Shown piece after piece: positions 21,814 through 35,034 of a DNA stretch of 64,000 nt. Source of the stretch: Sordariomycetes sp. S80-01Y (lineage: Eukaryota > Ascomycota > Sordariomycetes); the NCBI GenBank assembly GCA_037042185.1, contig JAXQJY010000033.1, positions 2,356,001 to 2,420,000 of the forward strand, given 5' to 3'. Position 1 is the stretch's first letter. Each line of letters opens with the position of its first letter. A program made the position numbers and the translations under genes. A model generated the notes under the pieces. That model worked only from the letters and a program-made list of their open reading frames with translations, ran no database searches and was not told the DNA's origin.

Positions 21814-22090
21814 TCGGGTCTCTGAGTTGGATTTCTGGGGTCTCGAGGAGAGGCTCCAATGAAGCACTGCGAGGAACGAGAGTGATAAAGAGGAGGATAG
21901 AAAACCCTGCTCCCCAAGGAGGCACACCACCACATGGGCACAGCGTGTTGCTCCTAGCATGTAGACAACGTGCCCACGCATGATTAATGACATTGATTTC
22001 TTGTTTAACTGGCTACCGCTAATGATGCTGCTGTTTATGCTTTCCTCACAAATAAGCTCCAAAGTCGGAAAAGGCCCCTGAATTCCTAAG

Positions 22091-24817
22091 TCATCCTGAT
22101 GCGTCCGACTTTGATAAAGAAGAGCGGCTGATCGGCGTCTGCCCGGCGGCGCTGCCCCCGGCTTCCTTCTGCAAGCTTTTTCGGCTCTTCATGAACCTTT
22201 GGAAGTACTTGGCTCCCGGGACACTCGATTTGGCCGATGAGGACGGCCTTGGTTTTGAAGCTGGCGATGCTGTCCAGGGCGTGTGCGGCACTGATTCTGG
22301 AGGTCTTTGCGTCCCAACTTGAGAGTAGGTGGCCATATTGCGCTTGTTTGGCTGTGAGCCCGTCTCATGCCTTGGAAGAGCGTTGCGTTGAACCGTGCTC
22401 GTGGATGTTGTCCGACTACCGGTGGACAAGGTCTCCCGCGGATGGGGAGCAGGTCTGTTCCGGCTCAAAGGCGTATTGGCCACCAAAGGTGTACATGTTT
22501 CGGTTCCATCGAGGATTGATTGACCGTCCTGACCACCCCTCGTGGACCTATACTCGTTGGCCGGAGTTTCTGCAACTATAGATGTCGAAGCTTGATGGTG
22601 GCGAGGTGCCGATCTTGATGGGATCTGTGCGTGGGAAGCTGACGTTGGCGTGGTGCTGCTCTTTTCCTCCCTGGGCATGGTGTTTTGGTGCGGACGAGCT
22701 GGCGAGTCCCCCGAACCTGCACCCTTCGTGTTGCCATTGGCTTGACTGTGTTCACCTTGGGGGTTCTTGCCATGGCACTCCTGCTCGAGCGACTCTTGCC
22801 TTGGCCCAGATCCAATGTTGTCGCGGCTGGAACTCCTATGCGATACTGAAGTCGTGCGTGGCCCTGACGACTCATTCCGGGGTTCCTGCTTATGGAACCC
22901 TTGGATCACCCTTTGCACCTCTTTGTCGTAACGATCGAGTATCTTGTCAAGATTCTGTTTTCCGATAAGACGTTTCGTAAAGTCTGGGTCTTCGTCCCGG
23001 TCGTTGTACCAATCCGCGGCCACAAGTTTCGCATTCGGCGGGGCAGTTTTGGTATACTGAATGTAGCTGGGCCATATGCCGACGAAATCGTCCCATAGAG
23101 ACGTGTGAAGGCTTCTTTCACGGGCTATATGCTTCAGCGCGTAACATGCCTTGACAAATTGAGTTAGGTCTCCGGCGTATGCCGGATAGACTTTGCAAAA
23201 TGTCTCGAATGGACTTTCACTATTCTCATTGAATGTGAAAGATGCTTTTTGTAATTTCTGCATTGTCGAGATCGTAGACACAGCAGAATCAGTCAAGGCA
23301 TCCTGAGTTGCTGCAACAACAGGTGTCTCCATAGTCAATGCCGCCACATCCACCTGATCGAGGCTCTCAGCATGAGTTTCCTTGGGATCCGAGCTCATTA
23401 GTCCGTGAGGTTGAGTTTGCGGAGGCGCTGCAGCTATTTTGGGTGTTGCTGTGTCCATGGGCTGGGGAGCTTCAGTACGCATACCGTTAGCGGCCTCAGG
23501 TAGTTCCTTATGTGATGTTTCGGCTGTTCCGATGGCATCCAGGGGTGAAGAAAGGGTATTGACGTCTTTCAAGGTGCCTCCCGATAGAGCAAAAGGCTGA
23601 GCAAGCTTCAAATGCATAGCCCTGTTTGGGCCATCAGGGCTGTCCTGGGGTAGTGTCGCCCCGTTCGCCTGCCACTGTCCTAAAGAAGCGTGCGGATTCG
23701 AAGAGGCGACGTCAGGTGAAAGATAAGACATTGTGTGCACCGTCGGCATAATCATAGCTTTGGATGGACTTGAGGCGAATGCATCATTGCCTTCTGTCTG
23801 TGTCATACCCACAATGTCCTGCGAAGCCCCTACAGAACGATCACTAGATCTTGGAATACTGGACTCGGGCCGACCCAAAACAGGAGCAGGCCACCGCGGA
23901 TCTAAGACACTTTGGCCAGGTGGTGGTGGCATAGATGCCGGCACCATGTTGCTCGATGATGGAACTAAGCTTTTGCCTGACGAGACTCGCTTCGCAAAAT
24001 GTCCTTGACAGGCCATCGTATCATCGTCTTCGTCATCAGACGCCACTTCGATGGCTTCCGGGTTCAAAGTGATGCTCTTGAAACGCCGCTGAGGCGTACT
24101 CCTCTGTACTTGGTGTGGGCCAGATCTTTGCCCAGGCTGCCCACAAGGAGGCGTTCCGGCGGCACAAGGGCTCTCGTGATAGGAATGTATTCTCGGCTGA
24201 GTGCTGTAGATACTGCTCGGAATTCTTTTCTGGGACAACGAGCTCGGGAGGGGCTCATCATGAGCTCTTGGCAGCTCAACTTCCAGCGGCTCTTCTGGTC
24301 CGCTTGATGGGAAGGTTTGGGGAGGGAGTCTCGAAGGAATGGGTTTCGTTGGTGGTGCCATGCGATGTTGTTTCGGCGAACGTTGTGGAGATGGCGACCA
24401 TGAAACTTCCGTATTAGGTGGTGACGAATGCAAGACCGAATCGCCTATTGTAGCCTCGTTCTTGTTTGTAGGACCAGGCGTACTTGGGTCGTGGGGTGAC
24501 AGCGCCCTTGACGAAAGAGTTTGGTATTCGGCAGCTTGCTCAGTTCTCGCAGCTTTCAAAGCTCGCGTATCAAGAGTCAAGCTTGCCTCCTCGGCATTTC
24601 GTTTTCTCCGTATTTCATCTCGATTCGTGTAGAAGGCCTCGAGGGCGGCAACCACGTCGGAGGGGACATCGAGCCTAGGATTCGCGGATGCTCCGTTGAC
24701 CTTTTGTTTGTCGAGAAGGTTTCGCTGGTTTCTGGGCGTCGAAATGCTTCTTCCTTGAAAGATTTCCGGCGAGCACCCAAAAAACATCGCGAAAACTCAC
24801 GCATCGGTTGCTGTCAT
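22091..24817 (-). CDS. Large disordered protein with shelterin TPP1-like C-terminal segment
   Basis: Two exons: a coding exon of only 17 bases (24817-24801, MTATD plus two bases) and 24731-22091, with a 69-bp intron (GTGAGT..CCCAG). The product is 885 residues. The junction reads MTATDANQRNLLDKQK. Most of the protein is Ser/Pro/Thr-rich and disordered. One folded block stands out at about residues 512-620: SPFETFCKVYPAYAGDLTQF, then a helical LWDDFVGIWPSYIQY and WYNDRDEDPDFTKRLI. From memory this resembles the block found near the C-terminus of Pezizomycotina telomere (shelterin TPP1/Tpz1-like) proteins. I do not see the N-terminal OB fold expected of TPP1, so it may be another member carrying only this module. 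Convergent with the BolA gene (277 bp between stops). The exon model is sound; the function is tentative. Confidence 0.72.
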
Positions 24818-25754
24818 CTTCGCTCGGTAGGTTTTGTTGAGTCCAGGAAGCTCGACGATATCGACAGTCGACGACGGGCTGAAGAGAAGATGGATTCAGT
24901 AAGGACAGAACCGGAATAGGACCTCGATCTAGTTTCAATCAAACAGCGTGTTGCAAAGGAAGGTTGGGTGAACTTGTGGGAGGAAGGATGGAAAGTAGAT
25001 TAATGATGGTAACCTTTCTCAGGTAGTAGCGCAACGGTGGGTATGGCTGGCAAACAAAGAAAACGCGTGAGCGCGTCAGTGGAAGGAAAGAGCTACCGCC
25101 GCTGTGGGACACGCCCGACAATGGTGGAGCATACTTACATGGTGGGGGAGATCGGAAAGTAGAAGCTACATACCTCACCGCACAGTCATAGTGCTGACGC
25201 AAAGTACCCGCGTCTTGCTAATGATGACAGCTCCCGCGAAGATGCACTGACAGGCAGATGCTCGCTCCGCTCAGAGGAAGGAGGGACCCTGACGCCATTA
25301 TACAGGGCTCACATGGCAGTGACCATCAGTCAGCAACCACCCAACCACCACCTCATGCGTCCATCTCGATTAATTACCTCTGCCGCAATGGACAGGCCCC
25401 AAGAGGGGGTGATAATTCTCGAATGCCGCATTCCTCTTCACCCACAAGTCCGCGACAAACGACGAAGCTCTTGCTGATCTGTCGTCATTCTGGATCACTG
25501 TCTCGCCGGCCAGATACGAAGTACCCGCAGCCCTTCGACCCCATATCTCAGCAACCTCTCTGTGCACGAGCGCCGACCACCACGCGGCCTGCGCGACTCG
25601 AAACGAAGCTCGACTGTCACTACACCCTCGACACGATGAGTGCGCAGCCAACCTGTATCCTTCTTCCGCTTTTGAACGATTGAATACCCACCACCTGCAA
25701 AGAGCATAGCAACCCCAACAAAGGACGACGCGAAGCGAGGCGACATCCGGCAAC
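24818..25754. promoter_or_regulatory. Divergent promoter region between the shelterin-like gene and Fab1
   Basis: About 0.94 kb shared by two head-to-head genes. It contains one ACGCGT (25063-25068), a possible MluI cell-cycle box, but a single copy is weak evidence. A frame of 141 codons at 25258-25683 has no family features and probably belongs to the Fab1 leader. Confidence 0.45.
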
Positions 25755-28700
25755 ATGGCCAGCAGCTCGTCCGCCAAGCTGGCGGACGATCAAGCTTCAG
25801 GCTCCTTGGGATCACCTATAAGCTTCCGCAACCGTCGAGGCTCGGTTGCATCCGCAAACTCCTTGGTCATCGAGAAAGAGCAGCTTGCTTTCGCTTTAGA
25901 TCGGATACACACCGCCGCAAGCCGAGCCGATTCGCTAACGACATTTAACGACTTCGCACCACCCCCGATACCGAATTCGACGAGCGAGAACAAAGCGACG
26001 GCCGGAGAAGCCGTCAACCAGGGCTTTGCTAGCCTCTACAGTCGTTTCCGCGATGCCGTGGGGGCGGGAGGCCCTGCAAAGAAGCCGCAAGATGAGAAGG
26101 ACCCAGAAACAGAGTCAACTGGCAGGGCATCCCGCCATTCGGGAACTTCACTGACACGAACGGACACGGTGGCCACCTCATCTACGATGATGGCTCCGGA
26201 ACCATACTCCGCGAACGACATGCCCTCTGGCACACTCCCCAGCCCCACAGAGAATCGTTCGCAGGCCTCTCAAGCATCAAAGGGCTCCAGCATAAACCTT
26301 ATGACGGGATCAAAGTCCCAAGCTCCCAACCGCCAAAGCGTTCCTACCAATGCAACAAGCGCAGTCACCGCCGATCCTCCGACTCTGACAAAGGAAGAAT
26401 CTTCCCGCAGCCGACTCACCACTCAGGACAGCGCCGAAGGCTCGGCTCGGCGAAGTCTGAGCAAGGTAGACCTCGATGCTCGAATGGCTGCGTCCGATCC
26501 CACTTTGTATGACAAGGATGGGAGGTTGCCGCCTCGAGCTCAGAGGGATGATACCTCCAGTCTTGCGAGTATCGACACTACTAAAAGCCCTGTCCATGGC
26601 TCCGGACCTCACCCTCCACCTATACACACTCGACATCACCGTACGCCCTCTGGAGGGTCTGTCTTGCTTTCTCCAGACAATATGCGAAGACGTCCGACCG
26701 CAATCAGCCGTCTCAGTAGATCACCCTCACCTGGATCAAGGGGGTCGTCTACTGACCGGGGCACGGCGGCAGCGAACCCCATCAGCATTGCTGCCAACAA
26801 TTCTGTGTACCATGAGTCTTTTTCAAGAAACTCAAATCCGCAGCAACGGAGTCCTCGCAACCGCCAGCTTGGTGGCGCCTCAGATCATTTGGCTAAGCTG
26901 GCTGAGATGCGCAACCAAGTTCTGAACAAAGAATTCTGGATGAAAGATGATACCGTAAAGGAATGCCATTACTGTCAGGCTTCATTTTCCGCGTTTCGCA
27001 GGAAGCATCATTGCCGCACCTGCGGTTTCATTTTCGACTCGAAGTGCACCACCGTCATCTCGGGTTCTAAGTTTGGTGTCCAAGGGACTCTTCGTGTGTG
27101 CAAACGATGCTTAGATTTCATCAGTCGCAAACTTGATGGCAGTGGTTCAGATGATTCGGGAGACGACCAAGTCCCAGTCTTCCCGAAACTGTTGCCAGGC
27201 GGCCACCACAAGTCCCCCAGCACGGCTAGCCGTTTCAGAGGCAAGGACCTAGACGTGGTGGCAGCCTCAGAAGGGTCTGAAGATGCCCGTCCTATCTCGA
27301 CGCCAATGATGGCCATTCCCGCCACGCGCCGTGTGAGAGACTCCAACCGGTCTTCTGCCATACTGGAAATCAATGCACCCCAACTGAGCCGGCCAGGGTC
27401 ATCGCGATCCTTGAAGTCGCTCGCGTCCGGAAGGCCTCAATCTTCTACTGGGCATAAACGCCAACATTCGAAGCATGGATTCTTTGGCCGCTTCAAGGAG
27501 AGGTCGGAAGATCAGGCTCCCTTTCGCAAGGGCATTGACGACGACTCTAAAAAGTCAAAGTACCCTGCTTTCCATGAAGACAACATCATCGATCCAGAGC
27601 TCGCCGAGTATATGTCAGCAGACGAGTCTAGCGGTGACGAACAAATGGGGCTGTTCTCAGCCATGTCGAGCTCAGATATGCACTCGGGAAGCTATGAGAA
27701 CGAGAGAAATCAGTTCTCGGGATCCTACAATGCTTCCAAAAAGCATCGCCATAGATCTGGCGAGAAGAGTATCAGCGGCATCAGTGGAAGAGCAGCATTC
27801 GACGACGTCAACGGCCCTGCCAGCCTTCTGGGACACCGAAGGCAGACTCGACGCCGGAATTTAAGCAACGTAAGCGGCAGTGTACACCATTTACCCTCCC
27901 CTCGGCCAAAATCTGCAGTCTTTAAAGGTCCATCCGCGTCATCTGAGATGCTCTTCTCCATGGATCATCAAGGCCACGGCCATGGTCTCGGTCATGGTCC
28001 TAGCACCTCCCAAGTTACTAGGAGCGATTCACTCCAGCAGCGGAGTGCTCCCAAGGTGGAACTTAAGGGAGCTAGCTTACGACACGTCTATCGAATACTC
28101 TATCAGTTGCTCGAGGACGCCGGCGTGCATGACCCACGACCCTGGCAGGACGCCTTGGTCCCGATCTTGCTTCGAGCCACGGACGATGTCGATCCGGATG
28201 TACCCGGGGGCGAAGACATGGACATCCGGCACTACATCAAATTGAAAAGGATACCCGGAGGAAAGCCTGGCGACACCTCTTATGTTTCTGGAGTGGTGTT
28301 CACGAAGAACCTGGCTCTGAAAAGCATGCCGCGGAAGATATCGAACCCTCGCATCGTTCTCGTTCGGTTTCCCATCGAATATCATCGCCACGACACCAAT
28401 CTGATGAGCTTGCAGCCAGTGATTGAACAAGAGAAGGAGTACCTCAGGGTGGTAGTACAGCGAATCACTAACCTGAGACCACACGTGCTCCTCGCGGAAA
28501 AAGGGGTGTCGGGTGTCGCATTGCAGTACCTGAATGAGGCGAACATCTCGGTTGTTTACAACGTCAAGCACACCGTCATTGAAGCTGTATCTAGGTGCGC
28601 CGAGACCGAAGTCATCACCTCTCTTGATATGCTGGCACTGCCTGTCAGAGTTGGGCGGTGCTCTGCGTTCGAGGTTCGAACGTTCGTCAACAACGACTAT

Positions 28701-31700
28701 CCTGGCCGGAAAAAGTCATATATCTTTATTTCCGGTTGCAAGCCAGATTTGGGGTGCACAATCTCCATAAGAGGCGCAAACCACACGCTTCTTGCGAAGA
28801 TCAAGTCTGTTGTGGAGTTCATGGTCTATGTCGTTTACAACTTGAAGCTTGAGTCAAGCTTATTGAAGAATGAGTCTGTGGAGGCCCCTGACTCAGGGGA
28901 GAACTCCCTTTCAAACTCAATTCTGGCCGTCAATGATAGCTTCCAAAGCGCCAGCAACACTAGCGTTGTTGGTCAAAACGGGCCTACGGTAGTCGTCAAT
29001 GATGCTTCCACCGAGAGCGAGCCGCCGTCACAGGAAACCATGGAGAGCTCAATCGTCGGCGCCGAGGGCGACCAAATACCCAGCCAAGACTCTTCAGGAG
29101 CCCAGAATGAAGCCTCAAAGCCCACGGACCCTGATGACGACCGCGGAGACGAGGATCAAGGAAGTCCAGTGCCTGACGATGTCCCGATGCCGACCTACTA
29201 CAGCGATTTAGTTGCCAAGTATGAAACCAAGATCTTGTCCGCTTCTCCATACGTCAAATTTGCGCAGCCATACCTCTTGATGAAGGCTCGCGAACAGGAG
29301 AGGCGTCTAATTTATCTGCGACGACTTGTTGATCATGACCAAGTCGAACGTCGAGAGGCTGAGGAGCAAGAGGCGCGAGAACGGGCCGCTCAGGAAGCAT
29401 CACAAGCCGAAGGGAGCCAACGCTCGGCCGAAGAGGGCCGTAACCAAATCAATGGGGACGAGGCTACCATGGAGGAGGGCGAGCTCCCGGAAGGCACAGA
29501 CATCACGGAAATGGAGCGTATAGAAGAGCCTCCTCCAAAGGCTAAACCCGAAAACGACGGTTCCGCCGCGCAACGTTTCCAGCTCATCAAGCCCGAGATG
29601 GTTGAAAAGATTGGCCAGAAGGCCCCAAAGCAAATGATGGAAATTCTGCACGCCGTGCACGATGCAGAGTACGACAAAGCTATGTTCAACTACCAAACCC
29701 AGACTCGTCATTGGGAAACATACATACAGGGGAACCTGGATCTTTTCGATCCTTACGCCCACCAGAATATTGTTGTGTTGTACTCTGTCATTTGCACAGA
29801 AACCAAGATTCCTTGCACTGAGCCTGGTCTGGTCGCTTTCAACTTCTACAACGAGCAGCACTACGACTCAGAGATCAATCCCGACTGCACCCTTGGCCAG
29901 TACATCGAAGATCTCGTCTACAGCAAAGAGGAGATTTGTGATGCTAATGGCTGTGAGCGCAAAATGATGGGCCACCATCGCACATATGTCCATGACAAAT
30001 CTCGCATCACCGTCTTTGTAGAACCTCTTGCCAACCCGTCGGCTAGGGCGGCAGAACTTGGCGACGGCATCACCATGTGGACCTATTGCAAAATCTGCAA
30101 GAAGGATTCTGAGGAGACGGCCATGTCTGAGTCCACATACAAGTACTCCTTTGGAAAGTATCTCGAGCTTCTGTACTGGGGTCGAGGCTTGCGGATGAAG
30201 GACAGCGTGCAGTGCCCCCATGACCACCATAAGGATCACGTCCGATACTTCAGCCTCGAGAATTCTCGGGTTCGGATTCACTGGGACCCCATTGATCTCC
30301 TCGAGATTGTTGTTCCACGGGCCCGCATCACTTGGAAAGTTGCAAACGATCTAAAGCTGAAAAATGACATCTATACCAAGCTTGAAGAGCGTTGGATCAA
30401 GTACATGAAATCAGTCAACATCCGACTGAAGGGGATCAGAATAGACAGTGTCTTGCCTGAGAAAGCTGAGTACTGTCGAGATGAGGTCGAGCAATTGACC
30501 AGGAAAGCCCAAGCCGACGAATCAGGTATCATTCGTGAGCTGCAAGACATCTATGTCAACACCAAGTACTATGAGGTTGTCCCGTTCAACAAGATTACTC
30601 GGCGCATGCTTGAGATTGCCAGCGAATGGGACATGGCCTTTACGAAATTCGAAGCCGACTACCTCGGTGACAAGGATATGCGACAGCTAACAATGTTGCA
30701 ACTGAAAAAGATGTTTGCAGACAACGAGAGCAAGGAATCGCTTATGTCAAACGAAGGCTCAGGCTCTGTGGGCGAGAGCGACGAACCGTCTCAAACCTTT
30801 TCAGAAGCGGACGAGAAGAGCACACAGCCAACAGAGTTCACCGAAAACACTAGCATGGAGACTAGCGTTACCTCTGCTTCTAGGAACGATAGCGTGCAAC
30901 CTGTGACAGAGGGCACAAAGGTGTCGATTCCAGCTGAAGGAGCTCTTGAGAGAGTCGAGCCTCTGGACTTGGCTGGCTCCCCAGTGGCGATAAAAAACCC
31001 CGGTGGACAACCGCAGCCAACTTCAGGCGATAATATCTCTAAGGTGCCATCTCCGCCAAAGTCACCTAGACCGTCACCCTCTCCAACCGGTGCTGGACGG
31101 GCAACCACAGATACAGCACAGTCTGGGCAGTCTTTGACTGAACGAATCGACCAGAAACGTCAAGAGCAAGCTGCGCAGGCCGAGCAGATGAGCGATGGAA
31201 ACTCGATAGCAAGCACCGATGGAGCGAGACAGGAGCGCCGAGCGGCCCGAAGGTCTGGCGACAAGACTTCGCCCCCCTTTTCCCGTGCCATTTCGCAGCC
31301 AGCAAGACCAATGCCGAGGTCGCAATCTTCTTCTGGAAAGGCAAACGCGATAAAGCAAAAGGCTGCAAATGAGCAGCCAAGCGAACAACAAGCGCCAGAT
31401 GGGTCGATCAAAGTGGATAAGAGACTTTCCGAAAGACTCGGTCTGAGCGCTTTGAAGAGTCGGAGCAAGGCAGGTCAGTCTAGCATACCTAGACTTGTAC
31501 CAAAGAAGAGGGACTCCAAGGTTTCGACTTTGGCGAAGCACTTCGAACAACTCAGTCGAGAATTTGAGCGAGAGAGGATACGCGATCGGAAGAAGCGTGC
31601 GGACAGTGTTCGTCAGCCCCGCGCCATGTTGCCCAGAACGGCCACCAAGGCTGTCGTCGAGGTATACGACAATTTGAAGGAGGCTCTGGACCCACACGAG

Positions 31701-33321
31701 AAAGGCACGGAAAAGGATGGTGAAAAGCCACCACAAGACAAAGCTCCCGTTCCCCCTGTAGCTCAAGAACCGCCCAAGCCCGACCAGGCTGAGGTCCCCT
31801 CGGAGTCACCTAAGTACGGTGGAGGAGAGGGGGACTCAACGAAGACCGAGACACCAGCCACTGGACATCCGAGTCAGACTGCATCTGATGACGATGTCGG
31901 CGCAAGCGATAGCGAGCAAGCTGTGCCTGAGGAATACATGCCGGACATCAAGGAGATTGCAGACTCATTGGAGCCTAGCACCGAAATCCCTCTAGAGCTG
32001 CCGAAGCACCAGAAAACGAGCTTGATGAAGTACCTGACCAACTTCTGGGCCGAACGGTCGGCAAGCGGATGGCCGACGCTCGATTATCCTGTTACCGGGA
32101 ATGACCACATCTTCGTTGACTCCGACATTATCGTGCGCGAGGACGAGCCAAGTTCGGTCATCGCTCTAGCGCTCAACAGTGGAGACTATAAAGATAAACT
32201 GGCTCAGATCAGGTCTGATGCTCAGGCAGCAGCTCAAGCGGAAGCGGGGAGCACCAGGGAATCTGACGCGGAGTCCGTACCCGTGGCTGTAGACGGTGCC
32301 AAGATGAAATCAAAGGAGCTCGAAGAGAGCATGCTGCGAGCTACTGCGACACACCTCAAGTATCAGTTCAAGGATGGCGCATCTGTAATGACTTGCAAAG
32401 TCTTCTACGCCGAGCAATTCGATGCCCTGCGAAGGAAGTGTGGCGTTGCCGAGCGCATTGTTGAGTCGCTCTCTCGCTGCTTGAAATGGGATTCCAAAGG
32501 CGGCAAAACCAAGTCTGTCTTCCTGAAGACCTTGGACGATCGATTGGTCCTCAAATCTCTATCACCAGTCGAGACGTCGGCGTTCCTTCGCTTCGCACCA
32601 GGCTATTTCAGCATAATGGCTGAAGCTCTCTTCCACGATCTCCCATCCGTCATCGCCAAAATGGTGGGCTTTTTCCAAGTGCTGATCAAGAATCCTATCA
32701 CAGGAGTCGACGTTCGTCTCGACCTCCTAGTGACGGAGAATCTCTTCTACGACCGATCACCGACCCGCATCTTCGATCTCAAAGGCTCGATGCGTAACCG
32801 GAAGATCGAATCCACAGGTGAACAAAACGAGGTTCTTCTAGACGAAAACATGGTTGAGTTCATCTCGGAGTCGCCTTTGTTCGCGCGCGAGCACTCAAAG
32901 AAGCTCCTTCGGGCATCCGTTTGGAATGACACATTGTTCCTGGCGCGGCAAAATGTTATGGACTACTCCCTAATGATTGCTGTGGATGAGGACCGGAAAG
33001 AGTTGGTTGTCGGGATTATCGACTGCATCAGAACATATACTTGGGATAAAAAGCTCGAGAGCTGGATCAAGGACCGCGGTTTCGCTGGCGGTGGCCGCAA
33101 CAGACCAACTGTGACGAGTCCGAAGGAGTACAAAAATCGCTTCCGAGAAGCTATGGCGAGGTAAGTCGAGATTGCCGGAAACTTGCTGCTTTGGTCGAGG
33201 TCTAACACTAACACTCGGCAGATACATTCTTCAGTCGCCTACTTGCTGGCACTTGTTCAACTACCCCAGCCATCCCCAACATCATGGTCGCGCAAGGCTC
33301 GAAGACGCGGAGAATAATTAG
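25755..33321 (+). CDS. FAB1: 1-phosphatidylinositol-3-phosphate 5-kinase Fab1/PIKfyve
   Basis: Exons 25755-33160 and 33222-33321, with a 61-bp intron (GTAAGT..GGCAG) very near the 3' end. The product is 2501 residues, a normal length. Fab1 makes PI(3,5)P2 on endosomes and the vacuole. Domains in order are a long disordered N-terminus; a FYVE zinc finger at about 395-455 (CHYC, RRKHHCRTCG, CKRC); and a TCP-1/CCT chaperonin-like domain at about 775-1040. A Cys/His-rich conserved block at about 1350-1560 (ERKMMGHHRTYVHD, WTYCKICKKD) follows, then a disordered stretch, and the PIP kinase domain from about 2100. Kinase residues include DLKGSMRNRK (about 2341), MDYSLMIAVD (about 2401) and IIDCIRTYTWDKKLE. 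The second exon supplies the family ending YILQSPTCWHLFNYP. Without splicing the protein would stop right after MAR. Confidence 0.97.
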
Positions 33322-33765
33322 AGTATCACACCGCGAACGTCGAGTTCCGGGCAAATGGTTGGAAGTTTTAGATCACAGAGGCACCTGGCGAGGCGAGGCT
33401 AGAAAGCAGATAGGACAGCCCGGCCAAGGGCGCCTTGCAACCATTCAGAGCACAACACGATTTACGATAGCTGATGCCCAATGACATTGACGATTCATGA
33501 TTACTTTAGCCCCTGACCTGTTTTAGTAAATGTTCCCAACGCCTATCACATAAGTTCTTGCTAGACTGAGCCTGAACGAGGCCACGCTGGACGTTTAAAT
33601 AGTGGGGCTGGCAGGCGGTACAGATACCTACATGATGTACCACAGCAGGCTTCGACCTCACTCGTGCCGATGCTAAACTCATCACACGCCGCCACCATAG
33701 TTCAACAACCAGGGCTCATTTTGCCTCGTCGCGCAGCTCAGCCCCCCTCTACATACCTCAGTCTC
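33322..33765. other. Short intergenic region between FAB1 and MDM12
   Basis: About 0.44 kb holding the FAB1 3' end and the MDM12 promoter. An open frame runs in from 33664 in the MDM12 frame, but it precedes the recognised MSIELNW start. Confidence 0.6.
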
Positions 33766-34992
33766 ATGTCCATCGAACTTAATTGGGAGACCCTCACAAG
33801 CGGTCCCGACGGCGAAGCCCTCGCTGAACGCATCCGCACCTTCATCCACGACAAATTCCAGACCGTTCCCCTTCCACGCTTCATCAAATCTGTCCACGTT
33901 CACGGCTTCGAGTTTGGCTCCATACCCCCACAGCTAGACCTCAAAGACATCACCGACCCGCTTCCAGATTTCTATGAGGGCGAGTTGGATGACGACGAGG
34001 ATGACGATGACGACGAGCAGGGCGTGAGTGAGCCAGCGGGCGGCATGCCCGAAAAAAGAGGTGAACGCAGACCTCAAGGCTTCGGCAGAGCTGCCAACTT
34101 GCGGAATGAGGGACATGATCTGGGGAGTCCGTTCTTGGGGACGAGCACACCGGGAATACTTGGCGGTCCGGGGTTGAACTACTTTCAGAGCCATCTAGGC
34201 ACAGGGACGCATACGCCTCTTGCGGCTGTTGCTGGTGCCCACTTGGGACACAACAACTGGATGAACTCCTCGGCCCTCAATCTCGATCGGCTCAACGCAG
34301 ACCTATACTCGCCGAGTCACAGTCGGAATCCGTCGCAGAGCAGTATATCTGTTGAGAACTTCCGGGGGACGCCACCAGGACAGCAACAACATCAGCTCAG
34401 AGAGAAGAGCAGTGTTTCTACCCTGGCGCCTACGAGTGTGAATACCTCAAGACCGCCGACGAGGGACCCGCATTTCGAGTCGGCGATCGAAGAGGAGGAG
34501 GATGATGCGCACCATGGCGGTGAGAAACCTGAGCCGAGGAGGGAGCCGAGGGTGGAGGACGTGCAAGCCGTGTTTCGGATACAGTACGCCGGAGACATAC
34601 GGCTCAATCTCACAGCGGAGATCCTACTCGACTACCCCATGCCAAGCTTCGTCGGGATACCGCTGAAGCTCAACATCACTGGGCTGTCGTTTGATGGTGT
34701 GGGCGTCCTGGCCAACATTCGAAAAAGGGTACACTTTTGCTTTCTCAGTCCGGAAGACGCTCTAGCAGCCGTCGGCCCGGACCAACAGGACGACGGCAAC
34801 AGTCATGGACCGAAACCCAGATTCGGCGGCCTTCTACAAGAGATCAAAGTTGAAAGTGAAATCGGCGAACGAGATGGCGGAAAGCAGAGTCTCAAAAACG
34901 TGGGAAAAGTAGAACGCTTCGTCCTCGAACAGGTGAGGCGGATATTCGAGGAGGAGTTCGTATATCCGAGCTTCTGGACCTTCTTGGTATAA
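33766..34992 (+). CDS. MDM12: Mitochondrial distribution and morphology protein 12 (ERMES subunit)
   Basis: Single exon, 408 residues. The start at 33766 gives [13 protein letters not shown], the canonical Mdm12 beginning; a longer frame adds 34 residues without family character. Mdm12 is the cytosolic SMP-domain lipid-transfer subunit of ERMES, bridging Mmm1 in the ER and Mdm10/Mdm34 on the mitochondrion. The SMP fold is split as usual in fungi. N-terminal strands ([31 protein letters not shown]) are followed by a long acidic, disordered insertion (residues about 75-260). The C-terminal part follows ([48 protein letters not shown]) and ends [11 protein letters not shown]. Its stop is 42 bp from the stop of VPS28 on the other strand. 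Confidence 0.96.
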   Translation: MSIELNWETLTSGPDGEALAERIRTFIHDKFQTVPLPRFIKSVHVHGFEFGSIPPQLDLKDITDPLPDFYEGELDDDEDDDDDEQGVSEPAGGMPEKRGERRPQGFGRAANLRNEGHDLGSPFLGTSTPGILGGPGLNYFQSHLGTGTHTPLAAVAGAHLGHNNWMNSSALNLDRLNADLYSPSHSRNPSQSSISVENFRGTPPGQQQHQLREKSSVSTLAPTSVNTSRPPTRDPHFESAIEEEEDDAHHGGEKPEPRREPRVEDVQAVFRIQYAGDIRLNLTAEILLDYPMPSFVGIPLKLNITGLSFDGVGVLANIRKRVHFCFLSPEDALAAVGPDQQDDGNSHGPKPRFGGLLQEIKVESEIGERDGGKQSLKNVGKVERFVLEQVRRIFEEEFVYPSFWTFLV

Positions 34993-35034
34993 ATTTAAAA
35001 CTACATCATCACTCAATCCACATCGAATTCCAGG

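Noticed and set aside
8228-24817. Secondary metabolite cluster
   Set aside because: An acyl-CoA synthetase and an aldo-keto reductase are present, but there is no polyketide or peptide synthetase, terpene cyclase or cytochrome P450 nearby; the synthetase fits primary mitochondrial metabolism.
31074-31766. 230-codon minus-strand frame
   Set aside because: Antisense to the FAB1 disordered region.
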